Shown piece by piece: positions 56,085-64,000 of a stretch of 64,000 nucleotides of DNA. How positions within the stretch are numbered: the stretch's first letter is position 1; each line of letters begins with the position of its first letter. Source of the stretch: an uncultured Planktomarina sp. Lineage in GTDB: Bacteria > Pseudomonadota > Alphaproteobacteria > Rhodobacterales > Rhodobacteraceae. A program made the position numbers and the translations under genes. The stretch is taken from positions 1 to 64,000 of the forward strand of contig CAJJBZ010000002.1 of NCBI GenBank assembly GCA_905182535.1, in the 5' to 3' direction. The notes under the pieces were generated by a model, which did no database searches, was not told where the DNA came from, and saw nothing but the letters and a program-made list of their open reading frames with translations.

Positions 56085-57268
56085 TCAGTCATACGCTTTA
56101 GGATAGTTTCTAGAAAGCCAGGAAAGTCGTGCATTGGGCACAAGACCAAAATTGTAATAATTGCAACCATCGGCAACTTGAAGCGCTGCGTCCGTCCTTG
56201 CAGCAAAGTCAGCACGATCAGAGACCTCTGGGTAAAAAAGTTGGAAGCCCGCGATCAATGTTTTGTTTGCTCCAATAACACACCTGACGTTTTCCAAATT
56301 GGAGAGTATTTGCTCCTGAGATGTTGTATAGGCGCAATACACGATCCCATCAAAGTATGTCGCAGCGGTGCTAAGATCAACGCCACGCCACCAACTATTG
56401 ATGTCGTCAATCAGCAGAATGCGACTGTCAGGGTGCGCGGCAGCACGAATATCTCTGATCAGTGATACAATGGGCTCACTGCGCCATTTTAGATAGTCAA
56501 ACAGGTCAGGATGGTCGGAAAATGCATTACGCTTGGTGGCTGGAAAGTCTGGAAATTGTGTTTCGGGAATTTCACGCTCAAAGGACTGGTCTAGAAGTCG
56601 GTGCGTGACTTCCTGCCCGGCGTCTGCGTCCACCCCATTGCTCTTTGCCCGTTTTTGGCAATGTGCGCAAAAGCACACGCCAAGTAAAAATAAATCCTCA
56701 GGTAGCAGCCCCAGTCCATCTTTTTCGTAGTGAAACCCGTGATCAAATTCCATAAAATCGGGACTTTCCAACTCGACCCGATCGGGGCGATAACGTTCGC
56801 TTATTTCGGCAACAACGCCGATCACGTAAGCCCGCGCCGCTGGGCTCGAGGGACAAAGCCCATAACTAAGGGAATCGCCATGCGCAGTGCGTAAAACGTG
56901 TTCAGAATGTGCCATCCCCAGACGGGAATTATGCATACAAACCGTCCAACATGAAACCTTTGGCTCACCCGCATCCCGAAGACGCGTCAATTCAGCCAAA
57001 TAGTCGCCTTCACTGGCGACTATTTGGCTTGCAAAGGCTTGATCTCAGAATTTTTCCAACGTTCCGGTTCAACTGTATAATAAACAGTGCCATCTTGTGG
57101 AAAGTAGATCCTACGCTTCGGGTTCCCCGGACCCAGGAATTTCCAAGCATGATGGGATGTTGCAAGACTGATGGTATTGACTTCGCAGTCTACAAAAATC
57201 TGTAAAGCGGCATCAAGACCACAATCATGCAGGTCCCAAGGATAGACCCAAACAGATTGCTGGCTCAT
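56085..57268 (-). CDS. Unknown TIM-barrel-like protein, one frameshift
   Basis: ~393 residues after repair. The N-terminal 80 residues run MSQQSVWVYPWDLHDCGLDA to VEPERWKNSEIKPLQAK. The second part runs EGDYLAELTRLRDAGEPKVS to GLVPNARLSWLSRNYPKAYD, with VSCWTVCMHNSRLGMAHSE, SYGLCPSSPAARAYVIG, DRVELESPDFMEFDHGFHY, VCFCAHCQKRAKSNG and DDINSWWRGVDLSTAATYF. Regular strand-helix alternation with acidic residues at strand ends (ELESPDF, LLIDDIN) looks like a glycoside-hydrolase-like barrel. The frame is lost at 57023-57025 where one A seems missing, exactly in the arm of a perfect 15-bp inverted repeat. No family name recognised. ATGA overlap with the amidohydrolase. Confidence 0.65.
56994..57029. 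repeat. Perfect 15-bp inverted repeat inside a coding region
   Basis: Arms AGCCAAATAGTCGCC (56994-57008) and GGCGACTATTTGGCT (57015-57029) with a six-base loop. Such a long perfect stem is rare inside a gene, and the frame break of the surrounding gene lies in it. It may be a real element, or a spot that is difficult to sequence. Confidence 0.7.
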
Positions 57269-58398
57269 TGTTTAGCCACAACGTATTTACCGTCCTTAAT
57301 CGTTCCTATTGGTACTATATTTTTATTGAAAGGGACGGTTTCCCCAAGCGCATCTACCAGATCAATAACTTGATTTTTTAAAGTGACGATACTTGCGTCA
57401 CCCGTTTTCCCAATTGTCAGGTGACCCAAATCATCCCGCCTAATTGCTCTGGCAGGATTAAGGGAGGCTGCCTTGATAACATCGACCAAGGACATCCCAA
57501 GGGCCAAAAATTTTGTCATTGTATATAATAAATCACGAGCAGGTCCATCGATACAAAGTGCATGAATATCTGACGAAATAGTATCCGGTGGAAACCCTGC
57601 TGCGATCATCGCCTGACCAGTTTGCCACGAGAATGAACCCATTCCATGCCCAACATCAAAAAGAACTCCTCGCTTCCGCGCACGCAGTACTGCATCTTTC
57701 ACGCGTCCGTCAGATTGAACGGGACTGTTGGGGTATGGACGAAAGCAATGTGTAAGGACGTCACCAGGTCGGAGAAGGTCAACCACATCTTCAAACCGGG
57801 GCGGGGCTTCGTCGATGTGGGCCATCAGCGGCAGGCCAGTTTTGTCGGCAACGTCTAGAGCGATTTCAAGAGGCGCGATGCCAGAGGCACCACTAGTATG
57901 ATGGCCGACACGGACTTTGATACCAATGATCAGGTCTTTGTTAGCTAGGGCAACTTCAGCAGCCTCGCGAGCGGCCATCAAACGCATATCCCAGCTTTCA
58001 CCCACCATAATATTTGATGAAAAACCGAAGATTCCAGCAAATGACACATGCAAATATACAAGGACCCGTGTATTGGCCCGTTCAATCACATGTGCCCGAA
58101 ATCCCGCAAAATTTCCAGGTCCCGCGCTGCCTGTATCAACCAACGTTGTCGTCGCCGATTTTGCTGAATAAGCATCGGCGTCGACACCTAAAGAGGTTCC
58201 ACCCCAGTACACGTGAGTATGAAGGTCAATTAGGCCTGGAGTGACAATGGCACCCGTGACGTCGTGGCGTTCTGCGCCTTCGAGTCCAATGCCAAACCCC
58301 GAAACCCGCCCCTGGGTGAATGCAATATCTTCGATACAATCTCGACCACTCAGTGGGTCGATAACTCTGCCGCCTGCCAATACTAGATCATGTTTCAC
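57265..58398 (-). CDS. Amidohydrolase/deacetylase family metallohydrolase
   Basis: 377 residues, dihydroorotase/amidohydrolase-like barrel. MKHDLVLAGGRVIDPLSGRD is the N-terminal beta-sandwich and TPGLIDLHTHVYWGGTSLG holds the first metal HxH. GIKVRVGHHTSG carries the lysine that is usually carboxylated and a His pair, and LMAHIDEAPPRFEDVVDLL, VLTHCFRPYPNSP and ISSDIHALCIDGP supply the remaining metal ligands, including the catalytic Asp. The match is to the EF_0837/AHA_3915-type deacetylase branch. It probably hydrolyses an N-acyl or cyclic amide group of a sugar- or amino-acid-derived compound. It is first in the leftward group and overlaps the TIM-barrel gene by four bases (ATGA). Confidence 0.85.
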   Translation of the reverse strand: MKHDLVLAGGRVIDPLSGRDCIEDIAFTQGRVSGFGIGLEGAERHDVTGAIVTPGLIDLHTHVYWGGTSLGVDADAYSAKSATTTLVDTGSAGPGNFAGFRAHVIERANTRVLVYLHVSFAGIFGFSSNIMVGESWDMRLMAAREAAEVALANKDLIIGIKVRVGHHTSGASGIAPLEIALDVADKTGLPLMAHIDEAPPRFEDVVDLLRPGDVLTHCFRPYPNSPVQSDGRVKDAVLRARKRGVLFDVGHGMGSFSWQTGQAMIAAGFPPDTISSDIHALCIDGPARDLLYTMTKFLALGMSLVDVIKAASLNPARAIRRDDLGHLTIGKTGDASIVTLKNQVIDLVDALGETVPFNKNIVPIGTIKDGKYVVAKQ

Positions 58399-58696
58399 TT
58401 CGTGTCCCCGCGATTGTGGCCACAGACACCTCGGTCTGCAACTCGAGTGTCTAGTGACTAGCCTTTATATCTCCTATTATTCTCTCTATTTCTGCCAATA
58501 ATTCAAGGGTACGGCGTTGAAACTAGAATAATGGCCCATAAATTGTAAATGTTTTATGGACATATTGCTCAGATATTAGAGAAATGTGGGGGTGCTGGAC
58601 GTAACGCCAAAGTATTGGCTATGATTGCAACAGATATTGGACTAAAATATATTTTTGATAGGCAGGAAATGTAGCTGGTTTCTCAAAGGAAAATTA

Positions 58697-59464
58697 GTGA
58701 TTAATTTGTCAGGTTCGCGCGTCATAATAACGGGTGCAGGTGGCGGAATAGGGTCGACGATGTGCGACACGTTTTCTGCGGCTGGGGCCGAGGTCGTCGG
58801 GTGCGATTTAGCCAGCGCCGAATTCCGCCCAAACTGCGCTGAAACGTTCGAATTTGACTTTCTCGACAGGGATGCCGTCAGCCGCGCCGCTGATGCTATA
58901 CTTTCAAGGGGCACACCATCGATTGTCATTCTCAATGCAGGCTGGACGAAGGCCGCAACGTCGGCGTCTATGACAGAAAATGATCTCGACCATGAAATGG
59001 CAGGAAATTTCACGGCATCAGCACTTTTTTGTCTGAAGCTCTTGCCAATGATGCGGACTTTACAGGGGGATCGTAGTTTCGTATTTACCGCCTCCGTCAA
59101 CGCATTGGTGCATTTTGGTAATCCGGCTTATTCGGCTGCAAAGGCAGCCGGGATGGCATGGATGCGTGCATTGGCTGTTGAAGAGGGAACAAATGGAATT
59201 CGGGCCAACGCGGTCATTCCCGCTTCCACACAAACTCCAGCCTGGAATGTACGCATGAAAGCAGATCCAGGAATTCTGAACCGGTTATCTCGACTTTATC
59301 CACTGGGGCGCATCGTAACCGCGCAAGAAGTCGCGAATGCGGCCCTGTTCCTCGCATCACCGCTTGCCACTGGCATCACCGGTACTTCGATAACTGTTGA
59401 TGCCGGGCTGTCTGCAGGCAATCTACCGACAATGGAAGCAATAGCAGAAGCCGCCAAAGAGTAA
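58697..59464 (+). CDS. Short-chain dehydrogenase/reductase (SDR)
   Basis: 255 residues from GTG 58697, which has AAAGGA seven bases upstream; an ATG at 58655 would add 14 poor residues. SDR motifs: VIITGAGGGIGSTMCDTFSA (cofactor), VILNAGWTKAATS (NAG), SFVFTASVNALVHFG (Ser) and YSAAKAAGMAWMRA (Tyr-x-x-x-Lys). The Asp in VVGCDLASAEF after the second strand favours NAD(H). GITGTSITVDAGLSAGNL is a typical C-terminus. Divergent from the amidohydrolase across a ~300-base gap in which I see no further gene; convergent with the M81 gene, 23 bases apart. Probably part of the same degradation set. Confidence 0.88.
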   Translation: MINLSGSRVIITGAGGGIGSTMCDTFSAAGAEVVGCDLASAEFRPNCAETFEFDFLDRDAVSRAADAILSRGTPSIVILNAGWTKAATSASMTENDLDHEMAGNFTASALFCLKLLPMMRTLQGDRSFVFTASVNALVHFGNPAYSAAKAAGMAWMRALAVEEGTNGIRANAVIPASTQTPAWNVRMKADPGILNRLSRLYPLGRIVTAQEVANAALFLASPLATGITGTSITVDAGLSAGNLPTMEAIAEAAKE

Positions 59465-59487
59465 TAAATGCGTGCAAAACTGCAATC

Positions 59488-60987
59488 TCAATCGCCCGAT
59501 AATTGTTTTCCCACCAACTTTTGGTATGGAAGGGCTTTCAAATTACTGGTGCATAACCCGACGCTTTCCACATTGTAACTTGCAGCAGCTATCGGATCGT
59601 AGGCGTCTTTGTGCGAAACAGCCGCTTTGACTACGACATAATCTGCATTTTCCGGCCGAATGCCCTGGGAATGTAGCTGACCAAGGTCCATGGGTGGTGT
59701 TTTTCTACTTGTAAGCAGAATTGTTACCTGTTCGTTTCGCAACACGGCGCAAAGCCCCATGTCGATATGAATTCCCACCATCGAAGCGAGGTGGGAATTC
59801 TTGTTCTCTAGATCAAACTGACCATCGCTGAGGTGACGGATCATGCCGTCAAATTTGATTGGGGCCCCATGATGATTGTCTAATTTAGCACCAATCAAGA
59901 GGCTAACCTGATCACCAACTTTTAAGGTGTGACATTGGCTTGCAGCTTTAGGATCATTGAGGATGGCAATGATGTTTTTACGGCCAGAATCTAACAGTGG
60001 CGACAACAAACCGGTTCCGTCACCCGGCGTGCCTCCACCAATGTTATCGGCAGGTTCAACCAACAAGATGGGCCCAGAGCCACGCGGTTCGGTGTCGATG
60101 CGTTTCAAAACCATCTCAAGTGCAGCTTCTTTAGGATAAGCGCCAGACATGTTGGCTTCAAATACTAACAGCAATTCATCAAGATAGCCTTGCGCGACCG
60201 AGGCGACACCACTGGTGCAGCAATTCAAACTGAATCCGCAATCCACAATGTCAGCGTAGGAATATCCACCCATTACATTGATGCATAGTATGTCTGGATC
60301 CTGAAGTTCGATCGCGCGAGCCCGTGTCAAAACTGCTTTCATTGGGTCAGATGCTGTTGCGAGACCAGTTGGCGGAATAACGTATGGTGTTCCAAGATGA
60401 TGTTGGGTCGCCTTTTGGCCACGCATTAATATTCCAAAGAGGGTGGCGGCTTCGACTGCCGCTTTGCGGGCATCAGTGTGAGGGTTCATTCGATAAGAAT
60501 ACAAGCAAGTGCTCAAGTCAGTCATGTCTTTGGACACATTGGCATGAAAATCAATCACGGCCACGACGGGAATATTGATACCCTTGGCCGTCAGTCGAGA
60601 GTGAATTTCACGAAAGAGATCTCCTTCAACATCGTCTGAGCCTTCACTTACCATTGCCCCATGAAGAACTAAAAATATGCCATCTATGTCAGCACAATGT
60701 TTTTCAAAAGACTCAAAGAAGTGTTTGTAAAAAACTTCAATAACCTCTTGCATGACGATACCAGAAGGGTTTGCCATCATTTGAATGGCAGGTATAATTG
60801 ACCACTCTTGGGTGTCTGCATAGTCCAGAAACCCATCCGCCGGTGAACCATTGCCAATGTTATTCGAAATTACATCTGGGCCAATAGATATACCGCCTTC
60901 GCAGAATTCTTTCAGACCCGTTTTATGGTAAAGAAATGAGTGAGTTTCGTGGAAAAGTCCAGCCAGCAATACGGTCTTATTTTTCAT
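59488..60987 (-). CDS. M81 family metallopeptidase-like protein (MlrC/microcystinase C type)
   Basis: 499 residues from ATG 60987, with AGAGGGG about nine bases before it. VLLAGLFHETHSFLYHKTG is the N-terminal hallmark with the metal-binding His of FHETHSF. DGIFLVLHGAMVSEGSDDVE, VAVIDFHANVSKDMTDLST and YRMNPHTDARKAAVEAATL hold the other ligands (Asp-Phe-His, His-Thr-Asp). LLVEPADNIGGGTPGDGTGL and EPRGSGPILLVE are in the C-terminal half. MlrC degrades linear microcystin products, but many marine bacteria have paralogues in amide or sugar catabolism; the substrate is unknown. It starts 33 bases after the phytanoyl-CoA dioxygenase-like gene, so the two share a transcript. Confidence 0.85.
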   Translation of the reverse strand: MKNKTVLLAGLFHETHSFLYHKTGLKEFCEGGISIGPDVISNNIGNGSPADGFLDYADTQEWSIIPAIQMMANPSGIVMQEVIEVFYKHFFESFEKHCADIDGIFLVLHGAMVSEGSDDVEGDLFREIHSRLTAKGINIPVVAVIDFHANVSKDMTDLSTCLYSYRMNPHTDARKAAVEAATLFGILMRGQKATQHHLGTPYVIPPTGLATASDPMKAVLTRARAIELQDPDILCINVMGGYSYADIVDCGFSLNCCTSGVASVAQGYLDELLLVFEANMSGAYPKEAALEMVLKRIDTEPRGSGPILLVEPADNIGGGTPGDGTGLLSPLLDSGRKNIIAILNDPKAASQCHTLKVGDQVSLLIGAKLDNHHGAPIKFDGMIRHLSDGQFDLENKNSHLASMVGIHIDMGLCAVLRNEQVTILLTSRKTPPMDLGQLHSQGIRPENADYVVVKAAVSHKDAYDPIAAASYNVESVGLCTSNLKALPYQKLVGKQLSGD

Positions 60988-61019
60988 CCCAAACGGCCCC
61001 TCTGTGGCGCTCAATTCGC

Positions 61020-61796
61020 CTAGATCTTTTTATCAAACGCCAAATCCTGATCAAGCTTTGCTTGATAAGCTGCACGAGTTTCTTTATCAACTTCAGCACT
61101 TTTTGCAAAATATATAAACCCTAGCGCTCGTCGAGATCTGGTCTTGGATCGGTTCTTGCCAGCCCAATGTATGGTGTTGCAGTGATGCATTAGGAATGTT
61201 CCAGCCTGACAAGGGAAGCCGACTGTATTTGCCTTGTCAGTATCAGTACCGAAGTCCGTCATTCCTTGCGAAAACCCCAGCACGTTTGACCGCCCGTGGA
61301 GGCGTAATCCTGATTTGTGAGACGACCGGACATAATGGAGGCAACCATTCTCATGATCAACTTCCTCCAAAGCCAACCAACCAGTGACGGCCTTTAAAGG
61401 CTTGATGTGAAAATAATATCCATCTTGATGCGCCGGCGTGGCCTTGCCAATTCCTGGCGGTTTGTTGAAATACTCTACGTTGACGCCCTTTACGTCCTCA
61501 CCCAGCGCTGTTTCTGCCATCGTGCGGATAGCGCTGTTTCTTAATAAGTCATCAAAATACGGATCATGGTCGTGCATGTTCATCATTTGCTTGATGCTCG
61601 TGCGATCGTTGATGTCTTCATAATACACTTCGTTCTTGCCCATACTTTGCACTCTATCAGCTAAAAACCTGTCAAGTTCGATATTGATCTCGGCCATTTT
61701 GGCAAAATCAAACAGCGGTTCAACTGTTAAATAACCATCACGGTCAAAACTGTCTTTAACGTCTAAAGCTGCCACAGACTTAGATAAATGAGCCAT
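61020..61796 (-). CDS. Phytanoyl-CoA dioxygenase (PhyH) family protein
   Basis: 258 residues, Fe(II)/2-oxoglutarate-dependent oxygenase fold. MAHLSKSVAALDVKDSFDRD begins the protein. The iron ligands are His and Asp in ATPAHQDGYYFHIKPLKAVT and the distal His in FLMHHCNTIHWAGKNRSK, followed by the 2-oxoglutarate Arg in SRRALGFIYF. YVRSSHKSGLRLH is typical of the family. It probably hydroxylates a small substrate in the cytoplasm. ATG 61796 is chosen over 61832 by homology-like start and GGA spacing. It is the first gene leftward from the AraC-regulated divergent promoter and leads into the M81 gene. Confidence 0.86.
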   Translation of the reverse strand: MAHLSKSVAALDVKDSFDRDGYLTVEPLFDFAKMAEINIELDRFLADRVQSMGKNEVYYEDINDRTSIKQMMNMHDHDPYFDDLLRNSAIRTMAETALGEDVKGVNVEYFNKPPGIGKATPAHQDGYYFHIKPLKAVTGWLALEEVDHENGCLHYVRSSHKSGLRLHGRSNVLGFSQGMTDFGTDTDKANTVGFPCQAGTFLMHHCNTIHWAGKNRSKTRSRRALGFIYFAKSAEVDKETRAAYQAKLDQDLAFDKKI

Positions 61797-61923
61797 AAAA
61801 TTTTTCCAATAAATGATAATTTTGTTGCACAATTCAAACTTAGATTGTTCTGTAAGTCTTGTAGGTAGATCGACAAAAATATAGGAATATCGATAATTTA
61901 AGCTAAAAATGGATTAATATATT

Positions 61924-62730
61924 ATGAATACCAGTATCCAAGCCAACCAGTTAGCTCTTGGAAAGCATCAGTTTGGGCGTATTGACCAACGCATGAAAGT
62001 CGGACCAGTGACTTGGCCGTTCCATGATTTGTTTTGGGTTCATCAAGGCCAAGTTGAGTTGGAATTTCCAGACTTAGAGTGCAAAGAGCTGCTTGACGCG
62101 CCGGCAGGGGTTTTGATCTTACCCAACACTGCATTCTTGGGGTACGCCGTAGATGGTTTTGCATCCGCTTCTGTGTGCCACTTCAAATATTCGGGGCGTG
62201 ATGTCGTCAGTTTTTGTGCGCCAGGATACCTAGTTGTGCGCCGGGACGAAGGCTTACATGTCCAAAACCAGGTACGACTGGCAATGGAGTTGTCACAAAG
62301 TGACGCTTCAGAGACGATGGACAGGCGACAGCGGTTACTTCGATCGATCCTCGACGGGTTTGAGTATCCAGAAAAACGACTACGCAAAGCATCTTTGGGC
62401 CCAAAAAACCGATTGACGGCCTCATGGAAGCAAGCAGCTGACCATTTAGAAAGTATGCGGACATTAAGTGATGTTGCCCGCCTTGCTGGTGTAAGCGAAA
62501 GCGGGTTTCGAAAACAGCACCGCGAAAATTATACCAAGTCGGCGGGAGATTATCTACGCGACCTGCGCCTAAAAAAAGGTGAAGAATTGTTGGCTACAAC
62601 GGGGTTTTCAGTTTCTGAAATTGCACACCTAGTTGGATATCAGCATGGGGAAACCTTTTGTACGGCATTTCGAAAATCACGTGGACTGACGGCAGGGCAG
62701 TACCGCCGCTGGTCCAAACCATTCGCATAA
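61924..62730 (+). CDS. AraC family transcriptional regulator
   Basis: 268 residues. The N-terminal cupin-like effector domain runs about 15-110 (VTWPFHDLFWVHQGQVELEF, DAPAGVLILPNTAFLGYAV). The C-terminal ~100 residues have the double helix-turn-helix: TLSDVARLAGVSESGFRKQH followed by DYLRDLRLKKGEELLATTGF and SVSEIAHLVGYQHGETFCTA, FRKSRGLTAGQYRRW. Divergent from the PhyH-M81 pair across a gap of about 125 bases and 15 bases upstream of the sialidase-like gene, it most likely controls both directions in response to the unknown substrate. Confidence 0.9.
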   Translation: MNTSIQANQLALGKHQFGRIDQRMKVGPVTWPFHDLFWVHQGQVELEFPDLECKELLDAPAGVLILPNTAFLGYAVDGFASASVCHFKYSGRDVVSFCAPGYLVVRRDEGLHVQNQVRLAMELSQSDASETMDRRQRLLRSILDGFEYPEKRLRKASLGPKNRLTASWKQAADHLESMRTLSDVARLAGVSESGFRKQHRENYTKSAGDYLRDLRLKKGEELLATTGFSVSEIAHLVGYQHGETFCTAFRKSRGLTAGQYRRWSKPFA

Positions 62731-62745
62731 TTAAAGGGCTTTCAA

Positions 62746-63828
62746 ATGAAACTAGCGCACGAAATTTTAATCTACGCAAACCCACATCCTCTATTAATTA
62801 GTAGGCAAGCAATCTTTCCAGGCATTGTACAATTACCCGACGAAAGTCTGCTCGCCATGTTTTCGATAGGACAAGCGTTTGATGCCGCAGATCATCGAAC
62901 CTTTATTAGCAAAAGCTTTGACCTGGGAAGATCCTGGACAGCGCCAAGCCGAATGAACGACCACGAATTTCAGCCAGATCAGATATCCGAAACTCTCAAA
63001 CCGCTCTTGTTAGGTGACGGCAGCTTACTTGCAACTGGCTACGGATTTGTTCGCCCAGACGATATCACACCGATTGTGGACCCAGTCACGTTTGATGTAC
63101 TTTCGCTAAAACATATGGTCAGTAAATCATCCGACAACGGAGCGACATGGGACAAGCCTCGCATCGTAGATATCGGTGGTAGGGCCCTAGAAATATCAGG
63201 CCCATGTATTCAGCTCAAATCGGGGCGCATCCTTGCGGCAGCCCCCCCGTTTCATCTTGGTGTCAATGGCCATGTAGGATGGATTATTTACAGTGATGAT
63301 GGCGGTCAAAATTGGGATCGCCTTTCAACTTTTTTTGAAAGTCCAAATGGAGAAATTGCTGCTTGGGAATGTAGATTGTGCGAAACATCATCCGGGCAAC
63401 TAGCCGTTTTATTCTGGGCTTACGATAATGAAAAAAAGTGCAATTTGAACAACCATATTGTTATTTCAAATGATGGGGGGAAAAATTTTGGGCTGGCGGT
63501 CGACACTGGCATTCGCGGCCAAGCCTCCAACTTAATGCCGTTTGGAGAGGGTAAAATTCTAACGATCCACGCGCATCGTGAAAACCCAGTTGGGCTATGG
63601 GTTCGCAAAGTTAATATCGAAAATGGTGATTTTGAAATTGAAAGTGAAGTTAACTTATTTTCTGATGACACTTTGGGCAGTGACGCTACAGATATTCGCA
63701 AACAATTTGGCAGCCTGAAATTTGGACAGCCGTCGTTGTTACAGCTTTCAAATGGTCAGGTATTGGCAGCTTGCTGGGCGTTTGAGAATTGTCAGCATGT
63801 AATAAAGGGCTTCATGCTTGATCAATAA
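62746..63828 (+). CDS. Sialidase-fold (BNR/Asp-box) protein
   Basis: 360 residues without a signal peptide, so probably cytoplasmic. Asp-box repeats of a six-bladed propeller: SFDLGRSWTAP, SSDNGATWDKP, SDDGGQNWDRL and SNDGGKNFGLA. FPGIVQLPDESLLAMFSIGQ is the first blade, and GRALEISGPCIQLKSGRILA holds a Glu/Arg combination that could be catalytic. A sialidase-type Arg triad is not obvious, so glycosidase activity on sialic acid is not established; related genes occur in uronate or amino-sugar clusters. It follows araC by 15 bases, so it is probably in the same transcript. Confidence 0.82.
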   Translation: MKLAHEILIYANPHPLLISRQAIFPGIVQLPDESLLAMFSIGQAFDAADHRTFISKSFDLGRSWTAPSRMNDHEFQPDQISETLKPLLLGDGSLLATGYGFVRPDDITPIVDPVTFDVLSLKHMVSKSSDNGATWDKPRIVDIGGRALEISGPCIQLKSGRILAAAPPFHLGVNGHVGWIIYSDDGGQNWDRLSTFFESPNGEIAAWECRLCETSSGQLAVLFWAYDNEKKCNLNNHIVISNDGGKNFGLAVDTGIRGQASNLMPFGEGKILTIHAHRENPVGLWVRKVNIENGDFEIESEVNLFSDDTLGSDATDIRKQFGSLKFGQPSLLQLSNGQVLAACWAFENCQHVIKGFMLDQ

Positions 63829-63863
63829 CCGGTTTGGTCATTATTTTTATAATACCCCCACTT

Positions 63864-64000
63864 TCAGACCACAAGCCGCGCAAAGTGCAGATCCATGGCG
63901 CTATGGTCGCCTGCGTAGTAGGCGATTAGCACATCGTCGTCTGGCAAATGTACGGCAAACGGCAATCCAAAACTCCACATTTCCATACCAGCTAATAGGT
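63864..64000 (-). CDS. C-terminal end of a second sialidase-fold protein (partial)
   Basis: The last ~45 codons of a leftward gene that enters from the right edge: GMEMWSFGLPFAVHLPDDDV then YYAGDHSAMDLHFARLVV, stop TGA at 63864-63866. The G-x-P-x-x-V-x-L-(P/D)-D-x-x-V-L-(I/V)-x-Y-Y-x-G pattern is the closing blade of BNR/sialidase-like propellers. Convergent with the complete sialidase-like gene, 35 bases apart, so two such genes lie face to face at this cluster. Everything upstream is outside the window. Confidence 0.65.
   Translation of the reverse strand, partial: LLAGMEMWSFGLPFAVHLPDDDVLIAYYAGDHSAMDLHFARLVV

Noticed and set aside
1-64000. CRISPR array, insertion sequence, prophage, tRNA or rRNA genes
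   Set aside because: No regular direct repeats, transposase or integrase genes, phage genes, or recognisable structural RNA genes were seen.

Overview
The window reads as the chromosome of a marine, surface-dwelling alphaproteobacterium. The markers are a green-type proteorhodopsin with its own retinal pathway, a form I aerobic CO dehydrogenase locus, a DmdA-like demethylase-family gene and hemP. This combination resembles the SAR116 (Puniceispirillum) group, but that placement is inference from gene content; no rRNA or tRNA gene is visible. Base composition is moderate (high 40s % GC by eye).

Layout. 1-3.7 kb: partial class I/II aminotransferase, monomeric NADP-isocitrate dehydrogenase and a small unknown gene. 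3.9-16 kb (minus strand): a light-related island. It holds a photolyase / ABC1-kinase / TIGR03643 operon, then blh-crtY-crtB-crtI-crtE behind proteorhodopsin, then a renalase-like flavoprotein and a photolyase-related protein whose domains appear to be in swapped order. 16.4-18.2 kb (plus): three unknown genes, one a membrane protein. 18.2-26.8 kb: two FAH-family hydrolases, an acyl-CoA ligase, a PanE-like reductase, a DmdA-like protein (minus) and a malic enzyme with a phosphotransacetylase-like tail. 27.2 kb: an amine oxidase.

28.5-41.3 kb (minus): 14 close-packed genes that look like one operon. They encode a sugar-type ABC importer, a HisD-family dehydrogenase, an SDR, a LacI regulator, a bicupin, a MetE-C-like protein, an RraA-like protein and four NTF2/SnoaL-like genes; a fifth NTF2-like gene is transcribed divergently at 41.5 kb. 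I do not recognise this pathway, and it is my best candidate for an undescribed system.

43.0-43.9 kb: a three-gene hemP operon. 44.2-54.3 kb (minus): the cox locus (MHYT-LytTR regulator, coxMSL, coxD, coxE, two XdhC/CoxF-type genes, a MobA-like gene and coxG). 54.8-64 kb: a second unfamiliar catabolic cluster with MFS exporter, TIM-barrel-like protein, amidohydrolase, SDR, M81/MlrC-like protein, phytanoyl-CoA dioxygenase-like protein, AraC regulator and two sialidase-fold proteins.

An overriding feature is broken reading frames. Twelve otherwise convincing genes, including icd, maeB, crtI, panE and transporter genes, carry one or more apparent single-base indels, often in short homopolymers, and coxD and coxE contain in-frame stop codons. 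Because central-metabolism genes are hit, consensus sequence error is the simplest explanation, but pseudogenisation cannot be excluded from sequence alone. I list these loci as single genes and give the break positions.
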